From Chitinophaga vietnamensis (GTDB lineage Bacteria; Bacteroidota; Bacteroidia; Chitinophagales; Chitinophagaceae), in assembly GCF_902167635.1 (NCBI RefSeq), contig NZ_CABHMS010000004.1, positions 186,001-250,000 of the forward strand: DNA of 64,000 nucleotides. The letters are read 5' to 3'. The translations under genes were made by a program, and so were the position numbers. Numbering within the stretch: position 1 is the stretch's first letter; every line of letters starts with the position of its first letter. The notes below the pieces were generated by a model that had not been told where the DNA came from, ran no database searches, and worked only from the letters and a program-made list of their open reading frames with translations. Of the stretch, positions 51,389-61,212 are shown one piece after another.

Positions 51389-51425
51389 TCGCTTATCTTT
51401 ACCGGTAGCTGCAAACCTCTTACGC

Positions 51426-52265
51426 ATGGACAGGAGCATACCGGTGAACGATAAGATCAGCGCGGATCAGCACATCAAGGCGGCGGAGTTCCGCAAGGAC
51501 ATCCGTGTTACGCGCCCTCATCGTCATAAACAATACTTTGAAATTGTATACCTGTCGCAGGGCAGGGGCCATCACTGGATCGACGGCGTTTGCTATGAAG
51601 TGAAGCCTCCCGTGCTGTTTTTCATCAACCGCGAACAGGTACATTACTGGGAACTGGACCACGAACCTGAGGGCTATGTGGTGATACTCAAAAACAGTTT
51701 CCTGCAACAATCGCGCGATGAATCGCTGAAACAATTGCTGCATCAATTATGGCATGCGAACTGCCTTTACCTGAAAAAAGATACGGTGCCGGAAGTCTTA
51801 TTCCCGCTCTTATGCGCGCAGGCGGGGGAGCGTCATGCCTATCAGCCTTATGCGATGGATGGCCTGCTGAAGGCGCTGGTGGCGCATCTGCTACAGGCCG
51901 GGCGCGGGCATTTCAAGCATAGCGGCCTGCAAACGCAATTGTACGCGCGGTATATCGATCTGCTGCTGGCACATCCCGCTGCGCAAAACCCGGTGAACCA
52001 TTTTGCGGCGCAATTAAATACTTCCTCACAAAACCTGAATGCGGCCTGCCGCAAGGCGGTGAATAAATCTGCCAGTGATATCCTCGATGATTTTATCATC
52101 AATGAAGCCAAACGTTTGTTATTATATACAGATGAACATGTGGGAGAGATCGCCTACCGGCTGAATTTCAAAGACCCTTCGTACTTCACGAAATATTTTA
52201 AAAAACATCTTTTTACAACGCCGGAAGAGTACCGGAAAGCGGGTTTTCAAAATTACCATTTATGA
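51426..52265 (+). CDS. AraC-family transcription regulator
   Basis: Regulator of 279 aa with an N-terminal cupin-like effector domain (about 20-100; RPHRHKQYFEIVYLSQGRGHHWIDG) and a C-terminal pair of helix-turn-helix motifs (about 190-275; VGEIAYRLNFKDPSYFTKYF). It lies 63 nt before the TolC-RND-MFP efflux genes on the same strand and is their likely regulator. The inducer is unknown. Confidence 0.88.
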   Translation: MDRSIPVNDKISADQHIKAAEFRKDIRVTRPHRHKQYFEIVYLSQGRGHHWIDGVCYEVKPPVLFFINREQVHYWELDHEPEGYVVILKNSFLQQSRDESLKQLLHQLWHANCLYLKKDTVPEVLFPLLCAQAGERHAYQPYAMDGLLKALVAHLLQAGRGHFKHSGLQTQLYARYIDLLLAHPAAQNPVNHFAAQLNTSSQNLNAACRKAVNKSASDILDDFIINEAKRLLLYTDEHVGEIAYRLNFKDPSYFTKYFKKHLFTTPEEYRKAGFQNYHL

Positions 52266-52328
52266 TCCGGTATTTACCATAAAAAATAGTGGAAAGCAAC
52301 GTTCTTTACAGCCAATATCGCATCGGTC

Positions 52329-53720
52329 ATGAGCCTCTTCTCTTTTTTTCATTTTTGCCGTCGTACTATGCTGGCAGGTTGCAGCCTGGTTATTTTCGGT
52401 CAGGCTATAGGCCAGCAGCGGCTCATCTCTATGAAGGAGGCTATTACGCTGGCTACGCAGCAGCAGCAGTTGCAGGCCATGCAGGGCCAGGCGCTGGCCA
52501 GCAGCTATGAGGCTGCCCTGGCGAAGAATTCGCTCATGCCTGACCTCAGCGCTGGCTACCAGGCGGGCTATGCTACTTATAACAATATCACCGGCATGAA
52601 TTACCCCGGCCTGATGATGCCGATCACCGGTCCGCCATCCAGCGGCAACCGTTATGATCCCGTGGCAGGTACCGCGGCCGCTTTGTTACTGAAGTGGAGC
52701 CCTGTTACCTTCGGGCAGCGCAAAGCCGCGGTAGACAAGGCCATGGCGCAGTTCCATCTCTCCAACAGTCAATACAACAGTGAAGCATTCCGCCAGCAAT
52801 ACCTGGCGGCCTATACCTATCTCGATGCAGTGTACCTGCAAAGCCTGCTGCATAGCATGGATGCGAACATTGTCCGCACAGAGGCCGGATTGGCGCAATC
52901 GCTGGTACTGGCGCATGAAGGCCTGCGTGCAGGCATAGATACCATCCAGTTTCAATCAGTGCTGGCGCAGGCCCGCATGGACCGCATCAACACCCTCCGC
53001 CAATATCAGTCGCAGCTGCTGGAGCTGGCGCGCCTCGCAGGATTGCAGCAGTTGCCGGAAGATATTGCGTTGACAGACACCTTGCTCATTACTAAGGTTC
53101 CCGCCTATACGGACACCGTAAGCAGTTATGCACAAAACCCTGTATATAATTATTACACCGCCCGGAAAGCTGTGAGCATGGCCGCTTTGCATGAAGTGAA
53201 CACCGCCTGGCGGCCTCGCCTGGATATATGGGCCAATGCCTATTCCCGCGGTTCCGGCGTAGCGGCCGATGGCGCCGCACATGCGGCAGATGGCTGGTCG
53301 CTCACCCGTAATAATTTCGGCGCAGGCGTGCAGGTGAGCTTTCCCCTGTTACAATTTTCACAGGTGAATATCAGGAAGAAGCAGTTCAAAGCCTTGCTGA
53401 AGGCCGATGAGCAGCAGTTGTCGCAGGTATCCTTCAACCTCCGGCAACAGTTGCAGACAGCGCAATATAATTACCGTCAGAACGCACAGGCCGCGCAATT
53501 GGCGCCTGTGCAAACGAAAGCGGCATCCCTGGCCTATGAGGGATTGAAGGTGAGCTATGCTGCCGGTCTTACGGATTATTCGCGGCTGATACAAGGGCAG
53601 TACGATCTGCTGAAAGCAGAAACAGCTGCAGCCGCAGCCAACCTGCAAGTGTGGCGCTCCCTGCTGGAAATCGCCACGGTGGCGGGCGACATGCACCTAT
53701 TTACCGATCAATTGAAATAA
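52329..53720 (+). CDS. TolC-family outer-membrane efflux channel
   Basis: Outer-membrane channel component of 463 aa. A signal peptide (to about residue 29, FGQAIGQ) precedes two TolC/OEP domains with long amphipathic helices (ALASSYEAALAKNSLMPDLS; LRQQLQTAQYNYRQNAQAAQ). The start at 52329 is followed by a second possible Met (residue 14), which gives a shorter signal peptide. The RND gene starts 5 nt after its stop. Confidence 0.88.
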   Translation: MSLFSFFHFCRRTMLAGCSLVIFGQAIGQQRLISMKEAITLATQQQQLQAMQGQALASSYEAALAKNSLMPDLSAGYQAGYATYNNITGMNYPGLMMPITGPPSSGNRYDPVAGTAAALLLKWSPVTFGQRKAAVDKAMAQFHLSNSQYNSEAFRQQYLAAYTYLDAVYLQSLLHSMDANIVRTEAGLAQSLVLAHEGLRAGIDTIQFQSVLAQARMDRINTLRQYQSQLLELARLAGLQQLPEDIALTDTLLITKVPAYTDTVSSYAQNPVYNYYTARKAVSMAALHEVNTAWRPRLDIWANAYSRGSGVAADGAAHAADGWSLTRNNFGAGVQVSFPLLQFSQVNIRKKQFKALLKADEQQLSQVSFNLRQQLQTAQYNYRQNAQAAQLAPVQTKAASLAYEGLKVSYAAGLTDYSRLIQGQYDLLKAETAAAAANLQVWRSLLEIATVAGDMHLFTDQLK

Positions 53721-53725
53721 AAGAG

Positions 53726-56700
53726 ATGAAAATAATTGTTGCAGCCCTGAGGCATCCGGTAACGATATTGGTAGCAGTGATGGCTATCGGGCTGTTCTCG
53801 TTTTTGTCGGTCCGCAATGCGAAGGTGGATATCTTCCCGAAGATGGGCCTGCCCACGGTGTACGTGGCGCAGCCCTATGGTGGCCTTTCTCCCGAGCAGA
53901 TGGAGGGCTTCGTTACTTCTTACTATGAATACCACTTCCTTTATATCACCGGCGTGAAATATGTGGAGTCGAAAAATATACAGGGCGCGGCGCTGATCAG
54001 GATCGTATTCAACGAAGGCACTGATATGAGCCAGGCCATGGCAGAAGTGGTGGGCTATGTAAACCGTGCGCGCGCCTTTATGCCGCCCGGCACCGTACCG
54101 CCTTTTGTAACCCGTTTCGATGCCGGCAGCGTGCCCGTAGGACAATTGGTGTTCAGCTCTGAAAGCCGCTCCCTCAGCGAGATTTCAGACCTGGCCTTAT
54201 TCCGGGTGCGACCCATGTTTGCTACTTTGCCCGGCGTGTCGGCGCCGCCGCCATTTGGCGGTAACCAGAAAACAGTGCTGGTGACGATAGATCCGGAGAA
54301 GCTGCGCAGCTATAATCTCTCGCCCGACCAGGTGGTACAGGCGCTGGTAAAATCCAACAGCATCACGCCGGCGGGCAACCTGCGCATGGGAGATTCTACT
54401 TTTCTCACGCCGCAGAACAGTGTGATAGAGACCTTGCAAGACCTGCAAAATACGCCACTGCAGAGCGTTAGCGGCGCTGCTGTTTATATCCGCGATGTGG
54501 CGGCGGTGAGTATGGGCGCTGATGTGACAACGAGTTATGCTTTGATCAACGGCAAACGTTCCGTTTACATACCCGTTACTAAAAGAGCCGATGCTTCCAC
54601 CTGGGATGTAGTGCAGCGGGTAAAGGCCGCCCTGCCTGATATGCAGGCGGCTATACCAGCGGATATCAAAGTATCGTATGAGTTTGATCAGTCGGGATAT
54701 GTGATCAACGCGATCCGCAGCTTGTTGTTTGAAGGCGGTCTCGGCGCGCTGCTCACGGGTTTCGTGGTGTTGTTATTCCTGCACGACCGCCGCAGCGCAT
54801 TGATCGTGGTGCTCACGATCCCTTTGGCATTGTTATCGTCTGTCACGATATTATATCTCTGCGGGCAAACCATCAACATCATGACGCTGGGAGGTTTAGC
54901 TTTATCGGTGGGGATATTGGTAGATGAAGCGACGGTAACGGTGGAGAATATCCACCGGCATATGGAAACGGGCAAACGCAAAGCGAGAGCGATTGCAGAT
55001 GCCTGCCGGGAGATCGCGGCGCCCAAGCTCCTGATATTGATCAGCATACTGGCAGTGTTTGTACCGGCATTTTTTATGAGCGGCGTGCCGCGGGCCATGT
55101 TCCTGCCGCTCTCGCTGGCTGTGGGTTTCGCGATGATCGCGTCGTTTATCCTTTCGCAAACATTTGTGCCGGTGATGGCGGCTTGGCTGTTGAAAGATCA
55201 TCTCCCAGCAAAAACTTCTTCTCCTGATAAAATAAAAAACAGGTATCTCCATATCATCAGTAAGAGAGAAAAAAATTATCGTCTTCCGGCAATCGCATTC
55301 CTGTTGCTTTCTTTTTGCCTGATGATCCTCTTCTTCCGTTTAACCGGCGCCGCCTTGTTCCCGTCTGTAGATACAGGACAAACGCAAGTTCGTTTACGCA
55401 TGCCCGTAGGAACGCGTTTTGAACGGACGGAAGATGCCACCCGGCGCTTGTTACAGCTGACGGACAGTATCGCGGGGAAAGGTAATGTAGAGATCACCTC
55501 GGCGTTTATCGGCACGCAGCCATCGAGTTACCCGGTGAACTATATTCACTTGTGGACCAGCGGCCCGCATGAATCTGTGACGAGGATCCGGCTGCGCGAA
55601 GGCGCCATCCGTATCGCTGATTTCAGGGAGCAGTTGCGCGCTGCTGTCAAACGCGATATCCCCAAAGCCAGGATATCTTTTGAGCCTGGCGACCTGGTGG
55701 AACAAGTGCTGAACCTCGGTACCACCAACCCGGTGGAGATTGCGGTGCTGAACCGCAACCTGGCCGAAGGCCGCAAAACGGCGCAGCTGCTGGTACAAAA
55801 ACTATCCGGCATCTCTACGCTGCGCGATCTGCAGATCGCCACACCGCTGGACTATCCCGCAGTGAGAATGGAGATAGACCGCGTAAAAGCAGGACAGCTG
55901 GGCATCAGCGCCGATCAGGCCGCGAAGGCCCTGGTAACGGCCACCACTTCCAGCCGTTTCACTGCACCCTCATACTGGCTGGATAAAGCCACTGGCACGG
56001 CTTACCAGGTGCAGGTACAATATCCCGAATATCGGATGAACAGTACCGCGCAACTGGAAATGGTTCCCGTGTCTGGCGGAGTAGGCGCCACTCATTATCT
56101 CAGCGAGATCGCCAGCTGGAAACGGGTGAACATGCCCGGTGAATATGACCGTCTTAACCAACAGCGCTATATTACCATCACCGCCAATATTGCCACTTCA
56201 GATGCGGGCAGCGTATTCAAAGCAGTACAGCAGCAGATCGATTCGTTGGGCAAATTGCCCAATGGCGCCAAAGTATTGCTGCGCGGGCAACCGGAGCTGC
56301 TGGCGCAAACGCTGGATAGTTTACAGTTCGGACTCCTGATTGCTATTGTGGTGGTATTTCTGGCGATGGCGATATACTTTCAGTCATTTCGTATAGCCCT
56401 TACCGTATTATCTGTATTGCCGGCGGTGGTAGCGGGATCGCTGCTGCTGTTGTGGCTTACGGGGCAGTCGCTGAATATACAGTCGTATATGGGAGCGATC
56501 ATGGCGGTGGGGGTATCGGTAGCGAATGCCGTATTATTTATCACCAGCGCTGAAACCTGGCGGCGGCAGTCGGCCGCGGAGCCGCTGTATCATGCTGCTG
56601 GCATGCGTTTCAGGCCTATCATCATGACGAGCATTGCGATGATTGCGGGGATGTTGCCGATGGCGCTGGGCCTCACGCGAGGAGGCGATCAGGCGGCGCC

Positions 56701-56860
56701 CCTGGGCATTGCCGTGATAGGAGGCCTCGTCGCCTCTCTTGTCAGCGTATTATTCTTCCTGCCGCCGGTATACCAGTGGATCATCGGCCGCAGGCCTTAT
56801 CAATATATCTCCCTTGATCCGGATGATGCAAACAGCCCATATTATGAAGCATCCTTATAA
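53726..56860 (+). CDS. RND efflux permease (AcrB/CusA superfamily)
   Basis: Inner-membrane proton-driven pump of 1044 aa with 12 helices in the RND pattern: one N-terminal helix (about 12-32), a porter loop, six helices (about 330-530), a second loop and five helices (about 860-1020). Helix 4 has GGLALSVGILVDEATVTVEN, with the acidic proton-relay residues in the DEA stretch. It resembles HAE-1/MFP-dependent multidrug pumps. A heavy-metal pump is less likely as no Met-rich pores are evident. ATG 53726 is the start, 5 nt after TolC. The adaptor gene overlaps its 3' end by 17 nt. Confidence 0.92.
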   Translation: MKIIVAALRHPVTILVAVMAIGLFSFLSVRNAKVDIFPKMGLPTVYVAQPYGGLSPEQMEGFVTSYYEYHFLYITGVKYVESKNIQGAALIRIVFNEGTDMSQAMAEVVGYVNRARAFMPPGTVPPFVTRFDAGSVPVGQLVFSSESRSLSEISDLALFRVRPMFATLPGVSAPPPFGGNQKTVLVTIDPEKLRSYNLSPDQVVQALVKSNSITPAGNLRMGDSTFLTPQNSVIETLQDLQNTPLQSVSGAAVYIRDVAAVSMGADVTTSYALINGKRSVYIPVTKRADASTWDVVQRVKAALPDMQAAIPADIKVSYEFDQSGYVINAIRSLLFEGGLGALLTGFVVLLFLHDRRSALIVVLTIPLALLSSVTILYLCGQTINIMTLGGLALSVGILVDEATVTVENIHRHMETGKRKARAIADACREIAAPKLLILISILAVFVPAFFMSGVPRAMFLPLSLAVGFAMIASFILSQTFVPVMAAWLLKDHLPAKTSSPDKIKNRYLHIISKREKNYRLPAIAFLLLSFCLMILFFRLTGAALFPSVDTGQTQVRLRMPVGTRFERTEDATRRLLQLTDSIAGKGNVEITSAFIGTQPSSYPVNYIHLWTSGPHESVTRIRLREGAIRIADFREQLRAAVKRDIPKARISFEPGDLVEQVLNLGTTNPVEIAVLNRNLAEGRKTAQLLVQKLSGISTLRDLQIATPLDYPAVRMEIDRVKAGQLGISADQAAKALVTATTSSRFTAPSYWLDKATGTAYQVQVQYPEYRMNSTAQLEMVPVSGGVGATHYLSEIASWKRVNMPGEYDRLNQQRYITITANIATSDAGSVFKAVQQQIDSLGKLPNGAKVLLRGQPELLAQTLDSLQFGLLIAIVVVFLAMAIYFQSFRIALTVLSVLPAVVAGSLLLLWLTGQSLNIQSYMGAIMAVGVSVANAVLFITSAETWRRQSAAEPLYHAAGMRFRPIIMTSIAMIAGMLPMALGLTRGGDQAAPLGIAVIGGLVASLVSVLFFLPPVYQWIIGRRPYQYISLDPDDANSPYYEASL

Positions 56861-57923
56861 ACTGGCGCCGCTGCTGCTATTGCTGGCAGCGTGCCACCAA
56901 AGCACTTCGCCGCCGGCAGCGCAGGCCAACGCAAAAGATACCATAGCGGTATTCCTGCTGAAGGCTGATACAGTGCGCAAAAACACCGAGCTGCCCGCGG
57001 AGCTGATACCCTTGGAGCAGGCTGATCTGTCGGCCAAGGTGCCAGGCTACGTTAAAGAGATAAAAGTGGATATAGGCGATCACGTTAGTAAAGGTCAGCT
57101 GCTGGTACTGCTGGATGCACCGGAAGTGCGCAGCCGCTATGCCGAATCGGAGGCGGGCCTGCAAAGCGCCAAAGCGCGCTGGGCCAGCAGTACTGACAAC
57201 TATGAACGACTGCTCCGTGCATCGCAGGCCAATACGCCCGGTATAGTGGCGCCGGTGGATTTGCAACGCAGCCGTAACCAGATGCTGGCCGACAGCGCCG
57301 CCTACCTGGCGGCCGTGAGGCAATCGCAATCTTATAATGATATTTCCGGCTACCTCACGCTGCGTGCGCCTTTCGACGGGGTCGTCACCGCGCGCAAGGC
57401 CGATCCCGGCGCGCTGGTAGGCCCCGGCGCCACCATCCTCACCGTGCAGAACAATCGTACGCTTCGTGTACGCGTGCCCGTGCCCGAGATATACGCCGGC
57501 ACTGCCGCCATCAGCAAAGAGATCACTTTCCGGGTAGATGCCTATCCTACGAAGTTGTTCCATGCGGCGCCAGCACGGAAAACGGCCGCCATCGATCCGG
57601 TCACCCGCACAGAGCTGTGGGAGTTCCGGTATGATAATGCTGCTCAGGAGCTGAAGGCCGGCGCCTTCGCCTTTGTGAAACTGCGCATGGAAAGGCCAGA
57701 ACCCTCGATGATGGCGCCTTTCAGCGCCGTAGCCACCACACAGGAGCGCCGCTTCGTAATACGTGTGAAAGATAACCAGTTACAATGGATAGATATCCGG
57801 CAGGGCATGACGAATGACAATGGTATAGAGATATTTGGAGACCTTCACCCGGGCGATACTTTGGTGGTGAAAGCCAGCGATGAGCGAAAGCCCGGCAGCA
57901 GCGGGTATTGGAAGTTGCAGTAA
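56844..57923 (+). CDS. RND periplasmic adaptor (MFP), lipoprotein
   Basis: Membrane-fusion adaptor of 359 aa. The lipobox ends at the Cys of LLLAAC (about residue 17). The lipoyl-like halves VPGYVKEIKVDIGDHVSKGQ and LTLRAPFDGVVTARKADPG flank a coiled-coil hairpin. A beta-barrel domain follows. It starts inside the 3' end of the RND gene. The operon order TolC-RND-MFP differs from the common MFP-RND-TolC. Confidence 0.9.
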   Translation: MKHPYKLAPLLLLLAACHQSTSPPAAQANAKDTIAVFLLKADTVRKNTELPAELIPLEQADLSAKVPGYVKEIKVDIGDHVSKGQLLVLLDAPEVRSRYAESEAGLQSAKARWASSTDNYERLLRASQANTPGIVAPVDLQRSRNQMLADSAAYLAAVRQSQSYNDISGYLTLRAPFDGVVTARKADPGALVGPGATILTVQNNRTLRVRVPVPEIYAGTAAISKEITFRVDAYPTKLFHAAPARKTAAIDPVTRTELWEFRYDNAAQELKAGAFAFVKLRMERPEPSMMAPFSAVATTQERRFVIRVKDNQLQWIDIRQGMTNDNGIEIFGDLHPGDTLVVKASDERKPGSSGYWKLQ

Positions 57924-58001
57924 TTTTCGTGTATTCGTTGCCGTAATATCCGGAAAAGAGTTGTATATTTCCTATACGACCAACGCGAACGTTATAAAGC
58001 T

Positions 58002-58256
58002 ATGACCATCGAAGAATTTGTACACCAAACTATCCGGCGGATAGCGGAAGGTGGCTATTACCATGAAATAGAGCGGATATTGAGGGATGCCATTCTTTCT
58101 CTGGAAACTGACAACAAGCAAGAATATCTTAACAGCCTGCAAATAGCGCTGGAAGGCGCTGTGCCGGTTTCAGAAAATGTCAGCTATTATTACGCGATGA
58201 TGTGCCTGCGGAATTTTTCGCTGATGCAACGCGAGAGTAAAGCGCACCTAAACTGA
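58002..58256 (+). CDS. Small unknown protein, 84 aa
   Basis: Not recognised. All-helical, acidic-basic mix, with no signal peptide: MTIEEFVHQTIRRIAEGGYY at the start, a second half with YYYAMMCLRNFSLM. Codon pattern and a 78-nt upstream gap suggest it is real. Its 3' end overlaps the convergent acetyltransferase gene by 9 nt. Confidence 0.6.
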   Translation: MTIEEFVHQTIRRIAEGGYYHEIERILRDAILSLETDNKQEYLNSLQIALEGAVPVSENVSYYYAMMCLRNFSLMQRESKAHLN

Positions 58257-58796
58257 GCGGCGATACTCTTCTCTCAGCAAGGCAAACATGTTGATATCAA
58301 AGAATTTTCCATTCCAGAGCATCCACTGCTTCAGCAGGCCTTCGTGATGAAAGCCGCTTTTAGCCAGGATGCGCTCTGAAGCTGTATTGCCCGGCATTAC
58401 CTCCGCCTCGATACGGTTCAGGTCCAGCACGTCAAAACCAAATCTGACGGCGGCCTGCAGCGCTTCTGTCATCAGACCTTTGTTCCAGTGTTCATACGCC
58501 AACGCATATACGAGCACGCCTTTGTGCCCGTTGGTGAAAGTATTGTAACCGATGGTGCCTATCATAGCGCCGGTATCTTTTAGCCGGATGCCCCAACGCA
58601 GGCCCAGCCTGTCTTTGAAGCGGCGTGAAAACCAGTCGATCACCGTGATCAGGTCTTCTTTCTGCGTCATCGGCATCACGTTATAATATTCCGTTACGCG
58701 CGGGTCTGTCATCAGGGTAAACAGCTCCGCGCTATGTTCGTGCGTGAGCTCGATCAGGTCAAGCCGGGCCGTATGTAGTGTAGGAAAACTGGTCAT
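58248..58796 (-). CDS. GNAT N-acetyltransferase, RimJ/RimL type
   Basis: Acetyl-CoA-dependent N-acetyltransferase of 182 aa. It begins with the ATARLDLIELT-like strand (HTARLDLIEL), then has the acetyl-CoA loop region (GTIGYNTFTNGHKGVLVYAL) and EAEVMPGNTASERILAKSGF, the family's RxxNxxSxxxLxKxGF element. The substrate is unknown. It is divergent from the thiolase gene (58 nt apart). Confidence 0.88.
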   Translation of the reverse strand: MTSFPTLHTARLDLIELTHEHSAELFTLMTDPRVTEYYNVMPMTQKEDLITVIDWFSRRFKDRLGLRWGIRLKDTGAMIGTIGYNTFTNGHKGVLVYALAYEHWNKGLMTEALQAAVRFGFDVLDLNRIEAEVMPGNTASERILAKSGFHHEGLLKQWMLWNGKFFDINMFALLREEYRRSV

Positions 58797-58854
58797 ACTG
58801 TAAAGTAGAATTTTTCAGGGAGATAATGATGTAACTTTAATAAAACCTCCTGTG

Positions 58855-60120
58855 ATGAAAAAAGTAGCCATTATCGGCGGCCAACGTGTACCCTTTGTAA
58901 AATCCTTTACGCACTACGCCCGTGTTTCCAACCAGGATATGCTCACCGCCTGCCTGCAATCGCTCACAGATCGTTTCGGCCTTTCCGGCGAAAGGATCGG
59001 CGATGTAGCGCTGGGCGCCATCATGAACCGCTCCACCGATTGGAACCTCGCAAGGGAATGTGTGCTGGGCACCACGCTTGATCCGCATACGCCAGCCTAT
59101 AGCGTGGTACGCGCCTGTAGCAGCAGCCTCGATGCTGCCGTACAACTGGGCCACCGCATCGCAACCGGACAAATAGATACCGCCATTGCCGGCGGCAGCG
59201 ATACCAACAGCGATCTGCCGATACTCTTCTCCAAACAGTTCAGCTGGAAGATGATAGACCTGCGCCAGGCGCGCACTTTCGGGGAGAAGCTAAAAGTGCT
59301 GTCGGGCTTTCGTTTCAAAGACCTGAAGCCACAATATCCTTCTATCGTAGAACCACGCACTGGCTTATCGATGGGACAGCATACCGAGAAGATGGTGAAG
59401 GAATGGAACATCTCCCGCGAAGCGCAGGACGAGCTGGCATATCATAGTCATATGAACGCTGAAAAGGCTTACCAGGAAGGCTTTTACGATGATCTCGTAT
59501 TTCCGTTCAAAGGTGTGAAGAAAGATACGATCATCCGTCCCGGCACCTCTATGGAGCAATTGGCGAAGCTGAAGCCGGCCTTCGATTTCAGCGGGCAGGG
59601 CTCACTTACCGCCGGTAACAGCACTTTATATTCTGATGGTGCGGCTGCCGTATTGCTGGCGTCGGAAGAGTATGCGCAATCCCGCAACTGGCCGGTGCTG
59701 GCCTATCTCGCCGATGCTGAATCTGCTGCGGTGGATTATGTACATGGTGAAGGATTGCTCATGGCGCCCACCTATGCCGTAGCCCGCTTGTTGAAACGCA
59801 ATGGCCTGCGCTTGCAGGATTTTGATATTTACGAGATACATGAAGCCTTCTGCGGGCAGGTGCTTTGCACCCTCAAAGCCTGGGAAGATGCGGACTATTG
59901 CCGCAGCAAACTGGGCTGGGACGGGCCTTTGGGCAGTATCGACCGCAGTAAGCTGAATATCAAAGGCGGCAGCGTAGCGATCGGTCATCCTTTTGGTGCT
60001 ACCGGTGCGAGGATATTGGCGCAAACCGTCAGGATACTCCACCAGCGCGGCGGCGGACGTGCATTGATATCTATCTGCACGGCCGGCGGCATGGGGCTCG
60101 TTGCCATCGTGCAACGTTAG
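58855..60120 (+). CDS. Acetyl-CoA C-acyltransferase (thiolase)
   Basis: Thiolase of 421 aa, probably of the FadI/trifunctional-beta type, which cleaves 3-ketoacyl-CoA in beta-oxidation. Active-site features: ACSSSLDA (the nucleophilic Cys; most thiolases have CGSG here), GHPFGATGAR and CTAGGMG at the C-terminus, with EIHEAF. ATG 58855 is preferred to GTG 58852. No FadJ/HAD partner is in the window. Confidence 0.88.
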   Translation: MKKVAIIGGQRVPFVKSFTHYARVSNQDMLTACLQSLTDRFGLSGERIGDVALGAIMNRSTDWNLARECVLGTTLDPHTPAYSVVRACSSSLDAAVQLGHRIATGQIDTAIAGGSDTNSDLPILFSKQFSWKMIDLRQARTFGEKLKVLSGFRFKDLKPQYPSIVEPRTGLSMGQHTEKMVKEWNISREAQDELAYHSHMNAEKAYQEGFYDDLVFPFKGVKKDTIIRPGTSMEQLAKLKPAFDFSGQGSLTAGNSTLYSDGAAAVLLASEEYAQSRNWPVLAYLADAESAAVDYVHGEGLLMAPTYAVARLLKRNGLRLQDFDIYEIHEAFCGQVLCTLKAWEDADYCRSKLGWDGPLGSIDRSKLNIKGGSVAIGHPFGATGARILAQTVRILHQRGGGRALISICTAGGMGLVAIVQR

Positions 60121-60150
60121 TATTTGCGTACCTTTATACAAATTACCTTT

Positions 60151-60957
60151 ATGGGATCACAAGCTGTACAAGGACCGCTGTGGGACCGTCACGCCAAAGA
60201 CTGGGCCAGCATCCAGGAAGCCACTGCTATGCCGGGCTACCGTTATGTATTGGATAAGCTGCATCTTCAAAACACCGACCGGCTCCTTGATATCGGCTGT
60301 GGCTCCGGCCTGTTCTGCCACCTGGCTGCCGGCGCCGGCGCATTGGTAAGCGGCATTGATGCCAGCGAAGCGCTCATCGATGCGGCTATGCACCGCGACA
60401 ATACCATCGATTTCTTCGTCGCCGATATGGAAGAACTGCCATTTGATGATCATACCTTCGACATTATTACCGGTTTCAACTCTTTCCAGTTTGCCGCCGA
60501 TCCGCACCACGCGCTGGCGATAACGCACCGCATATTAAAAAATGATGGCCGGATCGTTGTGATGATCTGGGGCAATTATTCCGATTGCGAGGCCAGCGCC
60601 TACTTCCAGGCACTCGCCCGTCTGTTACCACCGCCCTCACCCGGAACACCAGGCCCATTCGCCCTTTCCGAAGACCGCTCATTGGAAAACCTGCTCGAAT
60701 CCGTTGGCTTCATCATCACAGAACAGGAAGACATTCCCATTGTATGGCACTACGAAAATACTGATATCGCACTCCGGGGCCTGCTCTCCGCTGGTCCCGC
60801 CACCAGAGCCGCTGACCATGCCGGCGCCGAGGCCGCCCGCCATGCCATAGCTGCGGCTATTAAACCTTTCACACAAGCCAACGGACATGTGGTAATGCAT
60901 AACAAATTCAGAGTAGTGTTCGCGCGAAGGCTGTCTGGCTCAGGATTTAATGATTGA
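60151..60957 (+). CDS. SAM-dependent methyltransferase
   Basis: Class I methyltransferase of 268 aa. SAM-binding motif I LLDIGCGSGLFCHLA (about residues 47-61), GIDASEALI acidic loop and LPFDDHTFDIITGFNSFQF follow the Methyltransf_11 pattern. The substrate is unknown. ATG 60151 is chosen; an upstream TTG (60124) is poor. The final residues SGSGFND and the stop are encoded by an inverted-repeat arm and match those of the TMEM175 protein at 62992, so they are not native to the family. Confidence 0.85.
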   Translation: MGSQAVQGPLWDRHAKDWASIQEATAMPGYRYVLDKLHLQNTDRLLDIGCGSGLFCHLAAGAGALVSGIDASEALIDAAMHRDNTIDFFVADMEELPFDDHTFDIITGFNSFQFAADPHHALAITHRILKNDGRIVVMIWGNYSDCEASAYFQALARLLPPPSPGTPGPFALSEDRSLENLLESVGFIITEQEDIPIVWHYENTDIALRGLLSAGPATRAADHAGAEAARHAIAAAIKPFTQANGHVVMHNKFRVVFARRLSGSGFND

Positions 60958-61170
60958 AAGGATTGCAAGGATTTTTTTGCAGGATTAAAAAAGATTAAGG
61001 GAGATTGGCGGGAAGATCAACGAGGTTCCAGCCCTTGAAGCGCTCAAAGCGCTTCAAGGGCTATCTTCGCAAATATCTTCCCGCCAATCTCTCTTAATCT
61101 TTTTTAATCCTGCAAAAAAATCCTTGCAATCCTTTCAATCATTAAATCCTGAGCCAGACAAACTCCGCGC
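60922..61170. repeat. Long inverted repeat at 3' end of the methyltransferase gene
   Basis: Outer arms GCGCGAAGGCTGTCTGGCTC / GAGCCAGACAAACTCCGCGC (imperfect), then GATTGAAAGGATTGCAAGG and AGATTGGCGGGAAGAT-type steps. The centre holds a nested AGCCCTTGAAGCGCT hairpin pair. Core-B version. It overlaps the stop of the methyltransferase. Apart from this, 60958-61212 holds nothing else visible. Confidence 0.87.
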
Positions 61171-61212
61171 AAATCCGTTTAATCTTGCTATATTTCCGGG
61201 AAATGTTTAACA